From NCBI GenBank assembly GCA_964406345.1, contig CAYORK010000008.1, positions 1 to 50,661 on the forward strand: 50,661 nt of DNA, given 5' to 3'. Under the pieces are notes generated by a model. It saw nothing but the letters and a program-made list of their open reading frames with translations, had not been told where the DNA came from and did no database searches. Position 1 is the stretch's first letter. Each line of letters opens with the position of its first letter. Position numbers and translations under genes: made by a program. This DNA comes from SYAN01 sp964406345 (GTDB taxonomy: Bacteria > Actinomycetota > Actinomycetes > Nanopelagicales > Nanopelagicaceae). Of this stretch, positions 27,650 through 35,844 are shown one piece after another.

Positions 27650-28801
27650 TTATCGACTAGATCGGAGGTGGATGTTCTGCAGCAGGCCGAATCCGATAAG
27701 GCAGGCGAACATGCTCGATCCGCCATAGGAGAGGAACGGCAGTGGCACACCAGTCATCGGCATCAACCCCATTGTCATACCGATGTTCTCGAAGGTCTGG
27801 AATGAGAACCACGCAACCACACCTATCGAGACCAAACGACCGAACATATCCTCACTCCGTCGTGCGATTGCAAAGCCTCGGAAGATGATGATGGTGTAGA
27901 GCAAGATGATGGAACCGGATCCAAGGAATCCAAGTTGTTCTCCAGCTACGGTGAAGATGAAGTCAGTCTGTTGTTCTGGAACGAAACGACCACTTGTCTG
28001 TGGTCCATCGAAGAGTCCGGTACCGGTCAATCCGCCGGATCCGATCGTGATGCGCGACTGCCGCAGTTGATATCCGGTGTAGAGCGGATCGGCGTTCGGA
28101 TCGATGAAGGATTCGAGGCGCTTGACCTGATACTCACTGACAACGCCCGTCTGCACTGCCACGAAGCCACCGAGGATTGCGATCGCGATCAATCCGAAGA
28201 CCCATCTACTAGCAGCGCCTGAGACTGCAATGATGGTGACCACCGAGGCAGAGATGATGAGGATGGTCCCGAGATCCGGTTGCGCGACGATGAGAAGTAT
28301 CGGTATCGCGGCGACCGCGAGCGCCCTGAGGACATCTTGGTGTCCTGGGTGCTCCTGATTCCCGTGTAACTCAGAGAGGATCAACGCCATGCCGACGATG
28401 ATGGAGATCTTCGCCAACTCGGCAGGCTGGATCTGGAATCCACCTGGAAGCGCGATCCACGCGCGAGCACCATTGACTGTCGCACCAATTCCCGGCACCA
28501 GGACCAAGATCAGGCCGAGAACACCAAGTCCCCAAACGATCGGAGCGAAGGCACGGATCATTCGATAGTCGACCAACGTCGCGGCCCACGCCAAGAGGAT
28601 CCCAATAAGGACATTGATGGTGTGGCGCTTGAGGTAGTACTCCGGGTCAAGATTGTTGGCTGCGAACCAATCGCGAGTTGCTGCATAGACCAAGAGGATC
28701 CCAAGTACGAGCAGGGATGCCACCGCGAAGGTGAGGAGCATGTCCCAATCCCTGATCGAAGATCTGCGCGACCGTCGACGGAGTGCGAAATCAGTTGTCA
28801 T
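27650..28801 (-). CDS. rodA: RodA, SEDS-family peptidoglycan polymerase
   Basis: A polytopic membrane glycosyltransferase that works with PBP2 in lateral wall growth. It is 383 residues with about ten hydrophobic segments; signatures include FQIQPAELAKISI (Glu/Lys functional region) and the C-terminal GMTMGLMPMTGVPLPFLSYGGSS. ATG at 28801 was chosen because GGGAGG lies 5 bases upstream; the GTG two codons earlier is too close to it. It overlaps the PBP2 gene end by 11 bases, so the pair is translationally coupled, matching their physical complex. Confidence 0.93.
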   Translation of the reverse strand: MTTDFALRRRSRRSSIRDWDMLLTFAVASLLVLGILLVYAATRDWFAANNLDPEYYLKRHTINVLIGILLAWAATLVDYRMIRAFAPIVWGLGVLGLILVLVPGIGATVNGARAWIALPGGFQIQPAELAKISIIVGMALILSELHGNQEHPGHQDVLRALAVAAIPILLIVAQPDLGTILIISASVVTIIAVSGAASRWVFGLIAIAILGGFVAVQTGVVSEYQVKRLESFIDPNADPLYTGYQLRQSRITIGSGGLTGTGLFDGPQTSGRFVPEQQTDFIFTVAGEQLGFLGSGSIILLYTIIIFRGFAIARRSEDMFGRLVSIGVVAWFSFQTFENIGMTMGLMPMTGVPLPFLSYGGSSMFACLIGFGLLQNIHLRSSR

Positions 28802-30917
28802 TCGCACCTCCCGTGTTGCTTGGATCTGATTCCGTCGTCGCTTGCTTCAAAGACCTTGTGACATCGATCGTTGGAAGCCTATCTGGCACACCTCGTGGAG
28901 TGACGGCGCGCTTGCCCGCCTCGCCGAAGATCTGCTCATAGATCCGGCGGACACCGACACCTGAAGTGCTTCCACCGAATCCGCCTTGGCTGACCATCAT
29001 GACGACTGTGTAAACCGGTTTCTTTGTCGGTGCATAAGAAGCAAACCATGAGGTGTCGTCTTTCGCAGATCCATCAAGATTGCGACCGAAAACCTGTCCT
29101 GTTCCGGTTTTGCCACTCACTTCAGTGCGAAGACCGGCGAAAGCTCCAGTCGCTGTTCCAGCGGTCACCACTTGTCGTAGACCGACTTGGATACTTCTCA
29201 AGGTGCGCTTGTTGACCGGCAAGGTCCCGATCGCCTCTGGCGTGAACTCACGTATGACTTTTCCTTCTGGATCCACGATGGCCCTTGCAATTTGTGGTCG
29301 ATAGAGCGTGCCACCGTTTCCGAGCGCTGCATACATCATCGCGATCTGTAGCGGTGTCGCCAGCAGGTCGCCCTGTCCGATCGAGAAGTTGACTGCATCA
29401 CCAGCACGAACCTTGTTGCCGTCAAGGCAATTCTCACGAGCAACTTCAAGCAAGAGTGGGGTCAATTGAGACTTCTTCGCGCGCTCCCGATAGTTGCAGT
29501 AGAAATCCTTGTTGTCCTGGTACCAAGCCTCTTTCCACTCACGGTCGGGTAACCGACCTGAAATCTCAGAAGGAAGATCGATTCCGGTCTTCTGGCCGAA
29601 GCCGAAGAGTCGTGCGGTAGTGAAGAAGTGATCGTTGGGATTCTCTTTCGGTCTGAGGCCACCATCGCGGACCCACTCGTCGTAGGCGATCTGGTACCAC
29701 ATCGAGTCACACGAGAGAGCGAGAGAGCGTTCGAAGCCGATCACACCGAGCGCCTTGCTATCGAAGTTACGGAAGGTTCTCGTTCCGATCTGGACTTGTG
29801 ATGGACAGTTGAATCTCTGATCTAGTCGATAGCCGGCACGAATCGCAGCCGCCGTCGAGACGACTTTGAATGTCGAGGCTGGCGCAAATGCACCTTGTGT
29901 CGCTCGTGAGAGCGCTGGTACCGCAGCTGCTTCGCTGTAGAGACGTCTAGCCTGAGCGACAGTGATGCCGTTCTCCCAGATATTGGGATCGTAAGTGGGA
30001 TAGGAGGCGATCGCGACGACACGCCCCTGCATATCCATCACGATCGCAGCACCCGAGTCTGATCTTCTCCCCTGCGACTTGCCGCGTTGGATTGATGCTG
30101 CCAGTTCGCGTTCCACGGCAGCTTGGATCTTCGCATTGATGTTGAGGACGAGATTGTTTCCCGGCTTCGGTGAGACATCGCGCGATTGGCGAGTGACCGC
30201 CTCTCGTCGATCCACGATCACGGTACGAACTCCTGATACACCACGCAATTTATCGTCGTACTGCAATTCGATTCCTGCCTTGCCGATCAGTTCGCTGCGA
30301 TAGTACTTCGGTCGCTCGGCCGAATCCTCCGAGGTGAGATTGAGATCCTCTTCGGTGACAGGTCCTATGTAGCCGAGCAGATGCGCTGCATTCTCTCCAG
30401 CGAGAGATGGGTAGTAACGAATCGACACCGGTGAGGCATCGACGCCAGGGAATTGATCGGATCGTTCGATGATCGCAAAGGCCTGACGCTCGTTCGCGGA
30501 CTTGGTGATCGGGATCGGCTGATATCGAGTTCCGTTCCAACATCCGGCTCGCTCCCCGACTTCGAGCTCTGGACAAAGTCGTGTCCGATTGAAGACGTCT
30601 TGGTATTCCAACTTCAAGATCCCAGCGACCCTTCGAAGTACGGATGCGCCACGATCCGGCAACTTATCGATGATGCTCCGATCCACTGTGATCTCAAGAC
30701 CGGCACGGTTGATCGCAAGTGGCACGCCAGTGTTGTCAACGATCAGCCCTCGATTGGCTGGAGTGACGATGTCGCGGCTCTGAACATTGAGCGCCGCCTC
30801 CCGATACCGCTCACCATCGATGACCTGCATGTAGTAGAGCCGGCCCAGTAGCGCAACCATCACCGACGCGATGAGGACTTGCACCACGATCAAGGTGAGG
30901 CGAGAGCGATCCTTCAT
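28791..30917 (-). CDS. mrdA: Penicillin-binding protein 2 (class B transpeptidase)
   Basis: A peptidoglycan transpeptidase of the elongasome, partner of RodA. It is 708 residues: one N-terminal membrane segment (about 8-26), a pedestal domain with the RGLIVDNTG motif, and a transpeptidase domain with catalytic Ser348 in STFK, an SxD motif in SCDS, and KTGTGQ. The ATG at 30915-30917 overlaps the mreD stop (ATGA), which rules out the longer frame. The C-terminus is short and polar (ESDPSNTGGANDN). All three active-site motifs are intact. Confidence 0.93.
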   Translation of the reverse strand: MKDRSRLTLIVVQVLIASVMVALLGRLYYMQVIDGERYREAALNVQSRDIVTPANRGLIVDNTGVPLAINRAGLEITVDRSIIDKLPDRGASVLRRVAGILKLEYQDVFNRTRLCPELEVGERAGCWNGTRYQPIPITKSANERQAFAIIERSDQFPGVDASPVSIRYYPSLAGENAAHLLGYIGPVTEEDLNLTSEDSAERPKYYRSELIGKAGIELQYDDKLRGVSGVRTVIVDRREAVTRQSRDVSPKPGNNLVLNINAKIQAAVERELAASIQRGKSQGRRSDSGAAIVMDMQGRVVAIASYPTYDPNIWENGITVAQARRLYSEAAAVPALSRATQGAFAPASTFKVVSTAAAIRAGYRLDQRFNCPSQVQIGTRTFRNFDSKALGVIGFERSLALSCDSMWYQIAYDEWVRDGGLRPKENPNDHFFTTARLFGFGQKTGIDLPSEISGRLPDREWKEAWYQDNKDFYCNYRERAKKSQLTPLLLEVARENCLDGNKVRAGDAVNFSIGQGDLLATPLQIAMMYAALGNGGTLYRPQIARAIVDPEGKVIREFTPEAIGTLPVNKRTLRSIQVGLRQVVTAGTATGAFAGLRTEVSGKTGTGQVFGRNLDGSAKDDTSWFASYAPTKKPVYTVVMMVSQGGFGGSTSGVGVRRIYEQIFGEAGKRAVTPRGVPDRLPTIDVTRSLKQATTESDPSNTGGANDN

Positions 30918-31435
30918 GGCGTGCTCCGAAGGGCGAAGAGGCGGCTCTTCATCCGGTTGACAAGCGGGAAATAGATCGGCGAGAAGAGCAAGGTCCAAAG
31001 ACCATTACCTGCTATCTCCTTCATGACGGTGAAGAAGGGTGGGATCGCATTGCCGAGGATTCCAGAGAGAATCACATAGACAAGCACAGCGAGGGATGTA
31101 CTGAGGACGAGATAGAGAGCCGCAGTGATCGGTCGCTCATCTAGATCACCCAGACTCTCTCGGTAGGTGGAGACAAGGTAAGAGAAGAAGAGCAGGGTGA
31201 CCGTCCAGAGACCTACCGGGGTGTCGAACGAGGGAGTGAGATCAAGGATGATTCCAGCGATGAAAGCAGAGATAAATGCTTCGCCCTTCTCTTCTGTAGC
31301 GAGCCATGTGAAGAGCAGTGCAAGATAGAGCGAAAAACCTCCGATGAAGAATTCGATCCGATTGACGAGCGATTCCTGGATGAGGAATATGGCAAGGAAG
31401 AAGGAGATCGTCACTGAAGTTCGATAGATGCTCAT
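30914..31435 (-). CDS. mreD: Rod shape-determining protein MreD
   Basis: A small integral membrane protein of 173 residues with five or six hydrophobic segments, linking MreB/MreC to the wall synthases. Recognised by position, size and the motif AGIILDLTPSFDTPVGLWT, which is typical of MreD. It starts 16 bases after mreC and overlaps the PBP2 gene by 4 bases. Sequence conservation in this family is low, so context carries much of the call. Confidence 0.88.
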   Translation of the reverse strand: MSIYRTSVTISFFLAIFLIQESLVNRIEFFIGGFSLYLALLFTWLATEEKGEAFISAFIAGIILDLTPSFDTPVGLWTVTLLFFSYLVSTYRESLGDLDERPITAALYLVLSTSLAVLVYVILSGILGNAIPPFFTVMKEIAGNGLWTLLFSPIYFPLVNRMKSRLFALRSTP

Positions 31436-31451
31436 CGAGTGACCAATCGGA

Positions 31452-32405
31452 CTATTCGCCAGCGGACTTCTTGGCAGAAGACTTTTCGGTAGGCGATGGT
31501 GTCGGCGTCACGAAGACGGTGACAGTTGGTGTCGGCGTCGCCACCGGCGCCTTCGGTATCAATGAATCCCGTGGATCGATAGCTTCCTCGGAGAGGATCA
31601 CCGCGACCACACCGAGAGAACTCAATTCAGCGAAGGGCCGCACCTCCGCGCGCTTAGTCAGCGCACCGATCGAATCATCGACCGAGACCACAGTTCCCAC
31701 CGGGATTCCCGGCGCAAACGGACGGTTGCCGCTGCTGCCACGAGAGAGAAGTACATCGCCTTGTTTGATCGTGCCGCGCGCATCGAGGAGTTCCAGATCG
31801 AAGTAATTCGAACCCTTTCCAGAGAGGATTCCCATCGTCTGCCTACCTGCGATTCGCACTCCCATGCGGAAAGCGGAATCACTGACGAGTTGGACGATCG
31901 CCGATCGTGCAGTGACGGTCTTGACCACACCAACCACCCCGGACCCGGAGATGACAGCCATGTCGCGCTGGATTCCGCTAGTGCTGCCGATATCGAGCGT
32001 GATTGTCCGCTCGAAACTCGATTCTGGACCGAAGGCGATCACACGGGCTGCGACCACCTCATAACGTGCTCGTCCCGCAAGGTCGAGAACTGATTTGAGT
32101 TGGCGTAATTCACCGCGCATGTCCTTCAAGGTCGCGATCTTCTCCTGCAGGGCCTTGTTCTCATCCCGCAGGCGATCGAGTCTCTCGTTCGCCTGGCCGA
32201 TATTGGCGATATCGCCGAAGAAGTTCCCTATCGGCGAGAAGAGGAAGTTGGCTGCGCTTTGGAATGGCTTTGCGACGGTCTGCATCGCTGAACGAGCAGT
32301 CGCTAGGAGGCTGACACCTCGGAGATCGAGGGTAATGAGGAAGAGTGCAGTGACGAGCAGGGAGACTAAGAGCAAACGTGTTCGACCTGAACCGCGTTGC
32401 GCCAT
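31452..32405 (-). CDS. mreC: Rod shape-determining protein MreC
   Basis: A bitopic protein of 317 residues: N-terminal membrane segment (about 10-28), a coiled-coil (ERLDRLRDENKALQEKIATL) and two beta-barrel domains in the periplasm-equivalent space that bind PBP2. GIQRDMAVISGSGVVGVV is a family signature. The C-terminal 40 residues are Pro/Thr/Ser/Lys-rich (ATPTPTVTVFVTPTPSP) and probably disordered. ATG at 32405, 104 bases after the mreB stop; that gap shows no clear terminator or promoter. Confidence 0.92.
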   Translation of the reverse strand: MAQRGSGRTRLLLVSLLVTALFLITLDLRGVSLLATARSAMQTVAKPFQSAANFLFSPIGNFFGDIANIGQANERLDRLRDENKALQEKIATLKDMRGELRQLKSVLDLAGRARYEVVAARVIAFGPESSFERTITLDIGSTSGIQRDMAVISGSGVVGVVKTVTARSAIVQLVSDSAFRMGVRIAGRQTMGILSGKGSNYFDLELLDARGTIKQGDVLLSRGSSGNRPFAPGIPVGTVVSVDDSIGALTKRAEVRPFAELSSLGVVAVILSEEAIDPRDSLIPKAPVATPTPTVTVFVTPTPSPTEKSSAKKSAGE

Positions 32406-32509
32406 CGCCTCTACCTACCTCAAATTCTCCCGGTGATCCCTATCGCCCACTACTTGTTCTTCTCGCTCCACACGCTCATCATTCCAAGCGACTCTTCCGT
32501 AGATCACGA

Positions 32510-33547
32510 CTAGCGTCGCGGTTCGGAGATCAAGACCTTCTCAAGCGCCTCAAACTCTTCGATGCACTTTCCGGATCCGATCGCGACAGCATTGAGAGGC
32601 TGCTCTGCGATATGGATCGGCATATTCGTCTCTTGGCGCAGACGCTCGTCGAGACCTCGAAGTAGTGCACCACCACCAGTAAGCACGATGCCACGATCCA
32701 TGAGATCGCTTGCTAGCTCAGGTGGAGTCTTATCGAGAGTGCTCTTGACCGCATTGACGATCGCGTTGACAGGCTCTTCAAGCGCCTTACGAATGTCATC
32801 GGCTGAGACCAGGATCGTCTTCGGAAGTCCGGTCGCGAGGTCGCGACCACGGATCTCTGCATCGACATCATCGGGGAGACGACAAGCAGAACCGATCGCC
32901 ATCTTTATCTCCTCGGCGGTGCGCTCACCAAGAAGGAGAGAGAACTCACGCTTGACCCAATTGATGATCGCTTGATCCAACTCGTCACCACCGGTACGAA
33001 TCGATTGTGCGACAACGATTCCCCCGAGGGAGATAACTGCCACCTCTGTGGTTCCACCACCGATATCGACGACCATGTTGCCGGTCGGCTCATGGATCGG
33101 AAGACCAGCACCAATCGCTGCTGCCATCGGTTCTTCGATGATGTAGACCTTGCGTGCGCCTGCTGCATAGCCGGCATCCTTGACCGCGCGCTGTTCCACG
33201 CCAGTGATACCGGATGGGACGCAGACCACGATTCGTGGCTTGGCGAGATAACGCCTGCGATGGACCTTTTGGATGAAGTAACGAAGCATCCGCTCCGTGG
33301 TGTCGAAGTCTGCGATGACACCATCCTTCAACGGACGGATCGCGACGATATTGCCAGGAGTGCGACCGATCATCTTCTTCGCTTCAGATCCGACGGCGAG
33401 GATTGCGCCATTGTCCTGATTGACGGCGACGACGGAGGGCTCGTTGAGCACGATGCCTCGGCCACGGACATAGACCAAGGTATTCGCAGTACCGAGGTCG
33501 ACGGCCATATCGCGACCGACGAAACTGAACTTATTCGTTGTGCTCAT
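32510..33547 (-). CDS. mreB: Rod shape-determining actin MreB
   Basis: A bacterial actin that guides lateral wall synthesis. The 345 residues are standard. The phosphate-binding loops are visible: MAVDLGTANTLVYV near the N-terminus, VVDIGGGTTEVAVISLGG in the centre, and GIVLTGGGALLRGLD near the C-terminus. First gene of mreB-mreC-mreD-PBP2-rodA, so the lineage is probably rod-shaped or at least elongates laterally. A possible promoter with TATAAA lies at 33575-33607. Confidence 0.96.
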   Translation of the reverse strand: MSTTNKFSFVGRDMAVDLGTANTLVYVRGRGIVLNEPSVVAVNQDNGAILAVGSEAKKMIGRTPGNIVAIRPLKDGVIADFDTTERMLRYFIQKVHRRRYLAKPRIVVCVPSGITGVEQRAVKDAGYAAGARKVYIIEEPMAAAIGAGLPIHEPTGNMVVDIGGGTTEVAVISLGGIVVAQSIRTGGDELDQAIINWVKREFSLLLGERTAEEIKMAIGSACRLPDDVDAEIRGRDLATGLPKTILVSADDIRKALEEPVNAIVNAVKSTLDKTPPELASDLMDRGIVLTGGGALLRGLDERLRQETNMPIHIAEQPLNAVAIGSGKCIEEFEALEKVLISEPRR

Positions 33548-33574
33548 CTCTTCCCTATCTATCCCACTTACCTC

Positions 33575-33607
33575 TTTATATGCACTTGCTTGTATTCACG
33601 TGCTCAA
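33575..33607 (-). promoter_or_regulatory. Possible promoter of mreB
   Basis: Upstream of mreB the minus strand has overlapping -10-like hexamers CATATA (33577-33582) and TATAAA (33575-33580), with TTGAGC (33602-33607) as a candidate -35. The spacer of 19-21 bases is long, so the call is weak. An A/G-rich leader of about 27 bases follows. Confidence 0.3.
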
Positions 33608-33626
33608 GATCCAGCTTCTTTTCGTC

Positions 33627-34058
33627 CTAACGAAACTCAGGGAAGAAGATCCCCAACTCCCTCGCTGCAGATTCCTCAGAATCCGAGCCATGGACGAGAT
33701 TCTGAACCACCTTCGTACCTTGATCCCTCGCTAAGTCGCCACGGATCGACCCGGGTGCTGCGACAGTCGGATCGGTAGCGCCTGCGATGGAGCGGAATCC
33801 TTCGATCACTCGCTGACCCTCGACGACCATAGCCACGATCGGACCTGAGAGCATGAACTCAAGTAGCGGCTCATAGAAGGGCTTGCCTTCATGTTCAGCG
33901 TAATGCTGCTCAAGAATCGCACGATCGGCTCGCATCGTCTTCAATGCGACTACCTCATAACCCTTTCGTTCGATGCGCGCGATGATTTCGCCGATGAGAC
34001 GTCGTTTGACGCCATCGGGCTTGATCAGGACAAGAGTGCGCTGCATCGGAGAAGTCAC
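33627..34058 (-). CDS. ndk: Nucleoside diphosphate kinase
   Basis: Equilibrates nucleoside di- and triphosphates via a phospho-His. It is 143 residues from the GTG at 34056-34058; the active-site His123 lies in NLVHGSDS, and TLVLIKPDGVKR and YAEHEGKPF are signatures. No Shine-Dalgarno sequence precedes either this GTG or the ATG at 34046. I prefer the GTG because a TACAAT -10 box (34067-34072) puts the transcript start within two bases of it; the ATG four codons later gives a product of more standard length. Part of the valS-folC-DUF4233-ndk neighbourhood. Confidence 0.95.
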   Translation of the reverse strand: MTSPMQRTLVLIKPDGVKRRLIGEIIARIERKGYEVVALKTMRADRAILEQHYAEHEGKPFYEPLLEFMLSGPIVAMVVEGQRVIEGFRSIAGATDPTVAAPGSIRGDLARDQGTKVVQNLVHGSDSEESAARELGIFFPEFR

Positions 34059-34066
34059 AAGGCGTG

Positions 34067-34072
34067 ATTGTA
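34067..34072 (-). promoter_or_regulatory. -10 box of ndk, near-leaderless
   Basis: TACAAT on the minus strand, eight bases before the ndk GTG and 20 before the alternative ATG. No convincing -35 is visible. Without any ribosome binding site in the leader, initiation would be leaderless or nearly so. Confidence 0.4.
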
Positions 34073-34113
34073 GTCGTGCAGGCAACGCCCGCTAAATCCT
34101 GAGAACGGAGGGG

Positions 34114-34476
34114 CTACTTTCTGCTCTCTTCATCACTCGTTGATCCAGCCGACTCCCGCTCTGCGATCAATGACGCCCTGATGGCCTCACCCTTCCGACC
34201 GAAGTAGATGGCGGCGAACCAGAGCGCTGCGAATATCGCTCCCATGAAGAACATCGAGGGGATGATCAATCCATAGAGAATCGTCGCTCCTTGCAAGATC
34301 CAACCGAGCCACCATCCGAATGGCATCCTCAGTAAACCTGAGTTGAGAAGCAAGAGGAGCATGATCACGATCCCGATGAGCAGGTCGGCGCGGTCGTTCT
34401 CGAGCCTGACGATAAGAAGTGCAAAACCTAGAGTGATCGCTTCCATCACAAGGACGCTTCGACCCAGGACCTTCAT
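34114..34476 (-). CDS. DUF4233 membrane protein
   Basis: 120 residues with about four hydrophobic helices (roughly 7-25, 30-48, 55-75, 77-93) and a charged C-terminal tail. The segment MPFGWWLGWILQGATI fits the actinobacterial DUF4233 family, which is nearly always encoded directly after folC; function unknown. It overlaps folC by 4 bases (ATGA, 34473-34476), indicating translational coupling. Confidence 0.8.
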   Translation of the reverse strand: MKVLGRSVLVMEAITLGFALLIVRLENDRADLLIGIVIMLLLLLNSGLLRMPFGWWLGWILQGATILYGLIIPSMFFMGAIFAALWFAAIYFGRKGEAIRASLIAERESAGSTSDEESRK

Positions 34477-35828
34477 GAAGCAAGTCCTCGCCTTCTGCGC
34501 ATCAAGAGTCTTGCTTCACCGACAGTGACGACCGATCCGGTGACGACGACTGCAGCGCTACTTGCCTCGCTAAGATTACGCTCGTTGGCGCGCTGGATCG
34601 CGAGATCAAGGGCAGATGGAAGATCTGGCGAGGCAATGACATCTGCGCCATCGAAGTGAGCTTTCGCCATCTCCGCAAGACGGTCGACATCCAGAGCGCG
34701 CTGGGACGAGTTGCGGGTAACGATGAGAGTATCGAAGCTCTCCTTCATCAACTCCAGCATCCCATCGACATCCTTATCCCCCATAGGTGCGAAGACGGAG
34801 ATGCGATGTGTGAAGTCGAATTCGTGTGCGAGGGTCTGGCGAAGAGAATTCATCCCATGAGGATTATGCGCTGCATCAAGGATGACAGTTGGATCCCGGA
34901 AGACGACTTCGAGCCGGCCGGGTGACTTGACCAGAGCGAATGCCTCTCGAACCACTTCGAGATCGAGTTTCTTCTCTCCGATGAATGCTTCGACCGATGC
35001 GAGCGCGACGGCAGCATTATGTGCTTGATGCGCTCCATGAAGAGGTAGGAAGATCTCGTCGTACTTCCCGTTGACTCCATCGATGGAGATCATCTGTCCA
35101 CCCAGCGCGATCTCGCGCGAGGTGAGTGAGAACTCGATTCCCTCTCGCAATGGCGCAGATTCCATCGAGACACATCGCTCCAGAAGGACTTTCGCAGCAG
35201 CCATCTCTTGGGCCGCAAGGACGGTGATGGAGCCAGATTTGATGATGCCCGCCTTGGTCGATGCGATCGCCTCGATGCTGGATCCGAGATACTCCATGTG
35301 GTCGAAGCCGATCGGCGTGATGACATTGACCGCACCATTGACCACATTGGTCGCATCCCATTCGCCGCCCATGCCGACTTCGATGACACCCACATCGATC
35401 GGATACTCCGCGAAGGCGACGAATGCCATGGCACAGATCGCTTCGAAGAACGAGAGTGGGTGCGACATTCGAGAATCGACCATGTCGAGATAGAGAGCAA
35501 TGTCGTCATAAGTGGCGACGAATCCCTCCGGTGAGATCGGCTCTCCATTGATGGCAATCCGCTCGGTGATGCTCTCAAGGTGGGGGCTGGTGAACCGTCC
35601 GGTGCGATAACCGAGTTGATAGAGGAGCGCGTCGATCATGCGAGAGGTCGTGGTCTTGCCATTTGTACCGGTGATGTGGATCGTGGGATACGAAAGTTGT
35701 GGAGACCCGAGCGCATCGCAGAGGTAGGCAATCCGCTCTAGTGAAGGTTCGAGTCGGGATTCTGGCCAACGCCGGAGCAATTCTTGCTCGACGAAGTTCA
35801 TTCGCTCTAGGTCATCTGCCCCGCTCAT
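34473..35828 (-). CDS. folC: Folylpolyglutamate synthase / dihydrofolate synthase
   Basis: An ATP-dependent ligase that adds glutamate to dihydropteroate or folates. It is 451 residues from ATG 35828, with P-loop GTNGKTT at 54-60, SPHLESITERIAING, and the C-terminal Mur-ligase domain motif VILDAAHNPHGM. This start avoids overlap with valS (stop at 35845); no strong ribosome binding site is seen, and ATG 35801 is an alternative. Confidence 0.92.
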   Translation of the reverse strand: MSGADDLERMNFVEQELLRRWPESRLEPSLERIAYLCDALGSPQLSYPTIHITGTNGKTTTSRMIDALLYQLGYRTGRFTSPHLESITERIAINGEPISPEGFVATYDDIALYLDMVDSRMSHPLSFFEAICAMAFVAFAEYPIDVGVIEVGMGGEWDATNVVNGAVNVITPIGFDHMEYLGSSIEAIASTKAGIIKSGSITVLAAQEMAAAKVLLERCVSMESAPLREGIEFSLTSREIALGGQMISIDGVNGKYDEIFLPLHGAHQAHNAAVALASVEAFIGEKKLDLEVVREAFALVKSPGRLEVVFRDPTVILDAAHNPHGMNSLRQTLAHEFDFTHRISVFAPMGDKDVDGMLELMKESFDTLIVTRNSSQRALDVDRLAEMAKAHFDGADVIASPDLPSALDLAIQRANERNLSEASSAAVVVTGSVVTVGEARLLMRRRRGLAS

Positions 35829-35844
35829 GAGTTCAATGAACCGA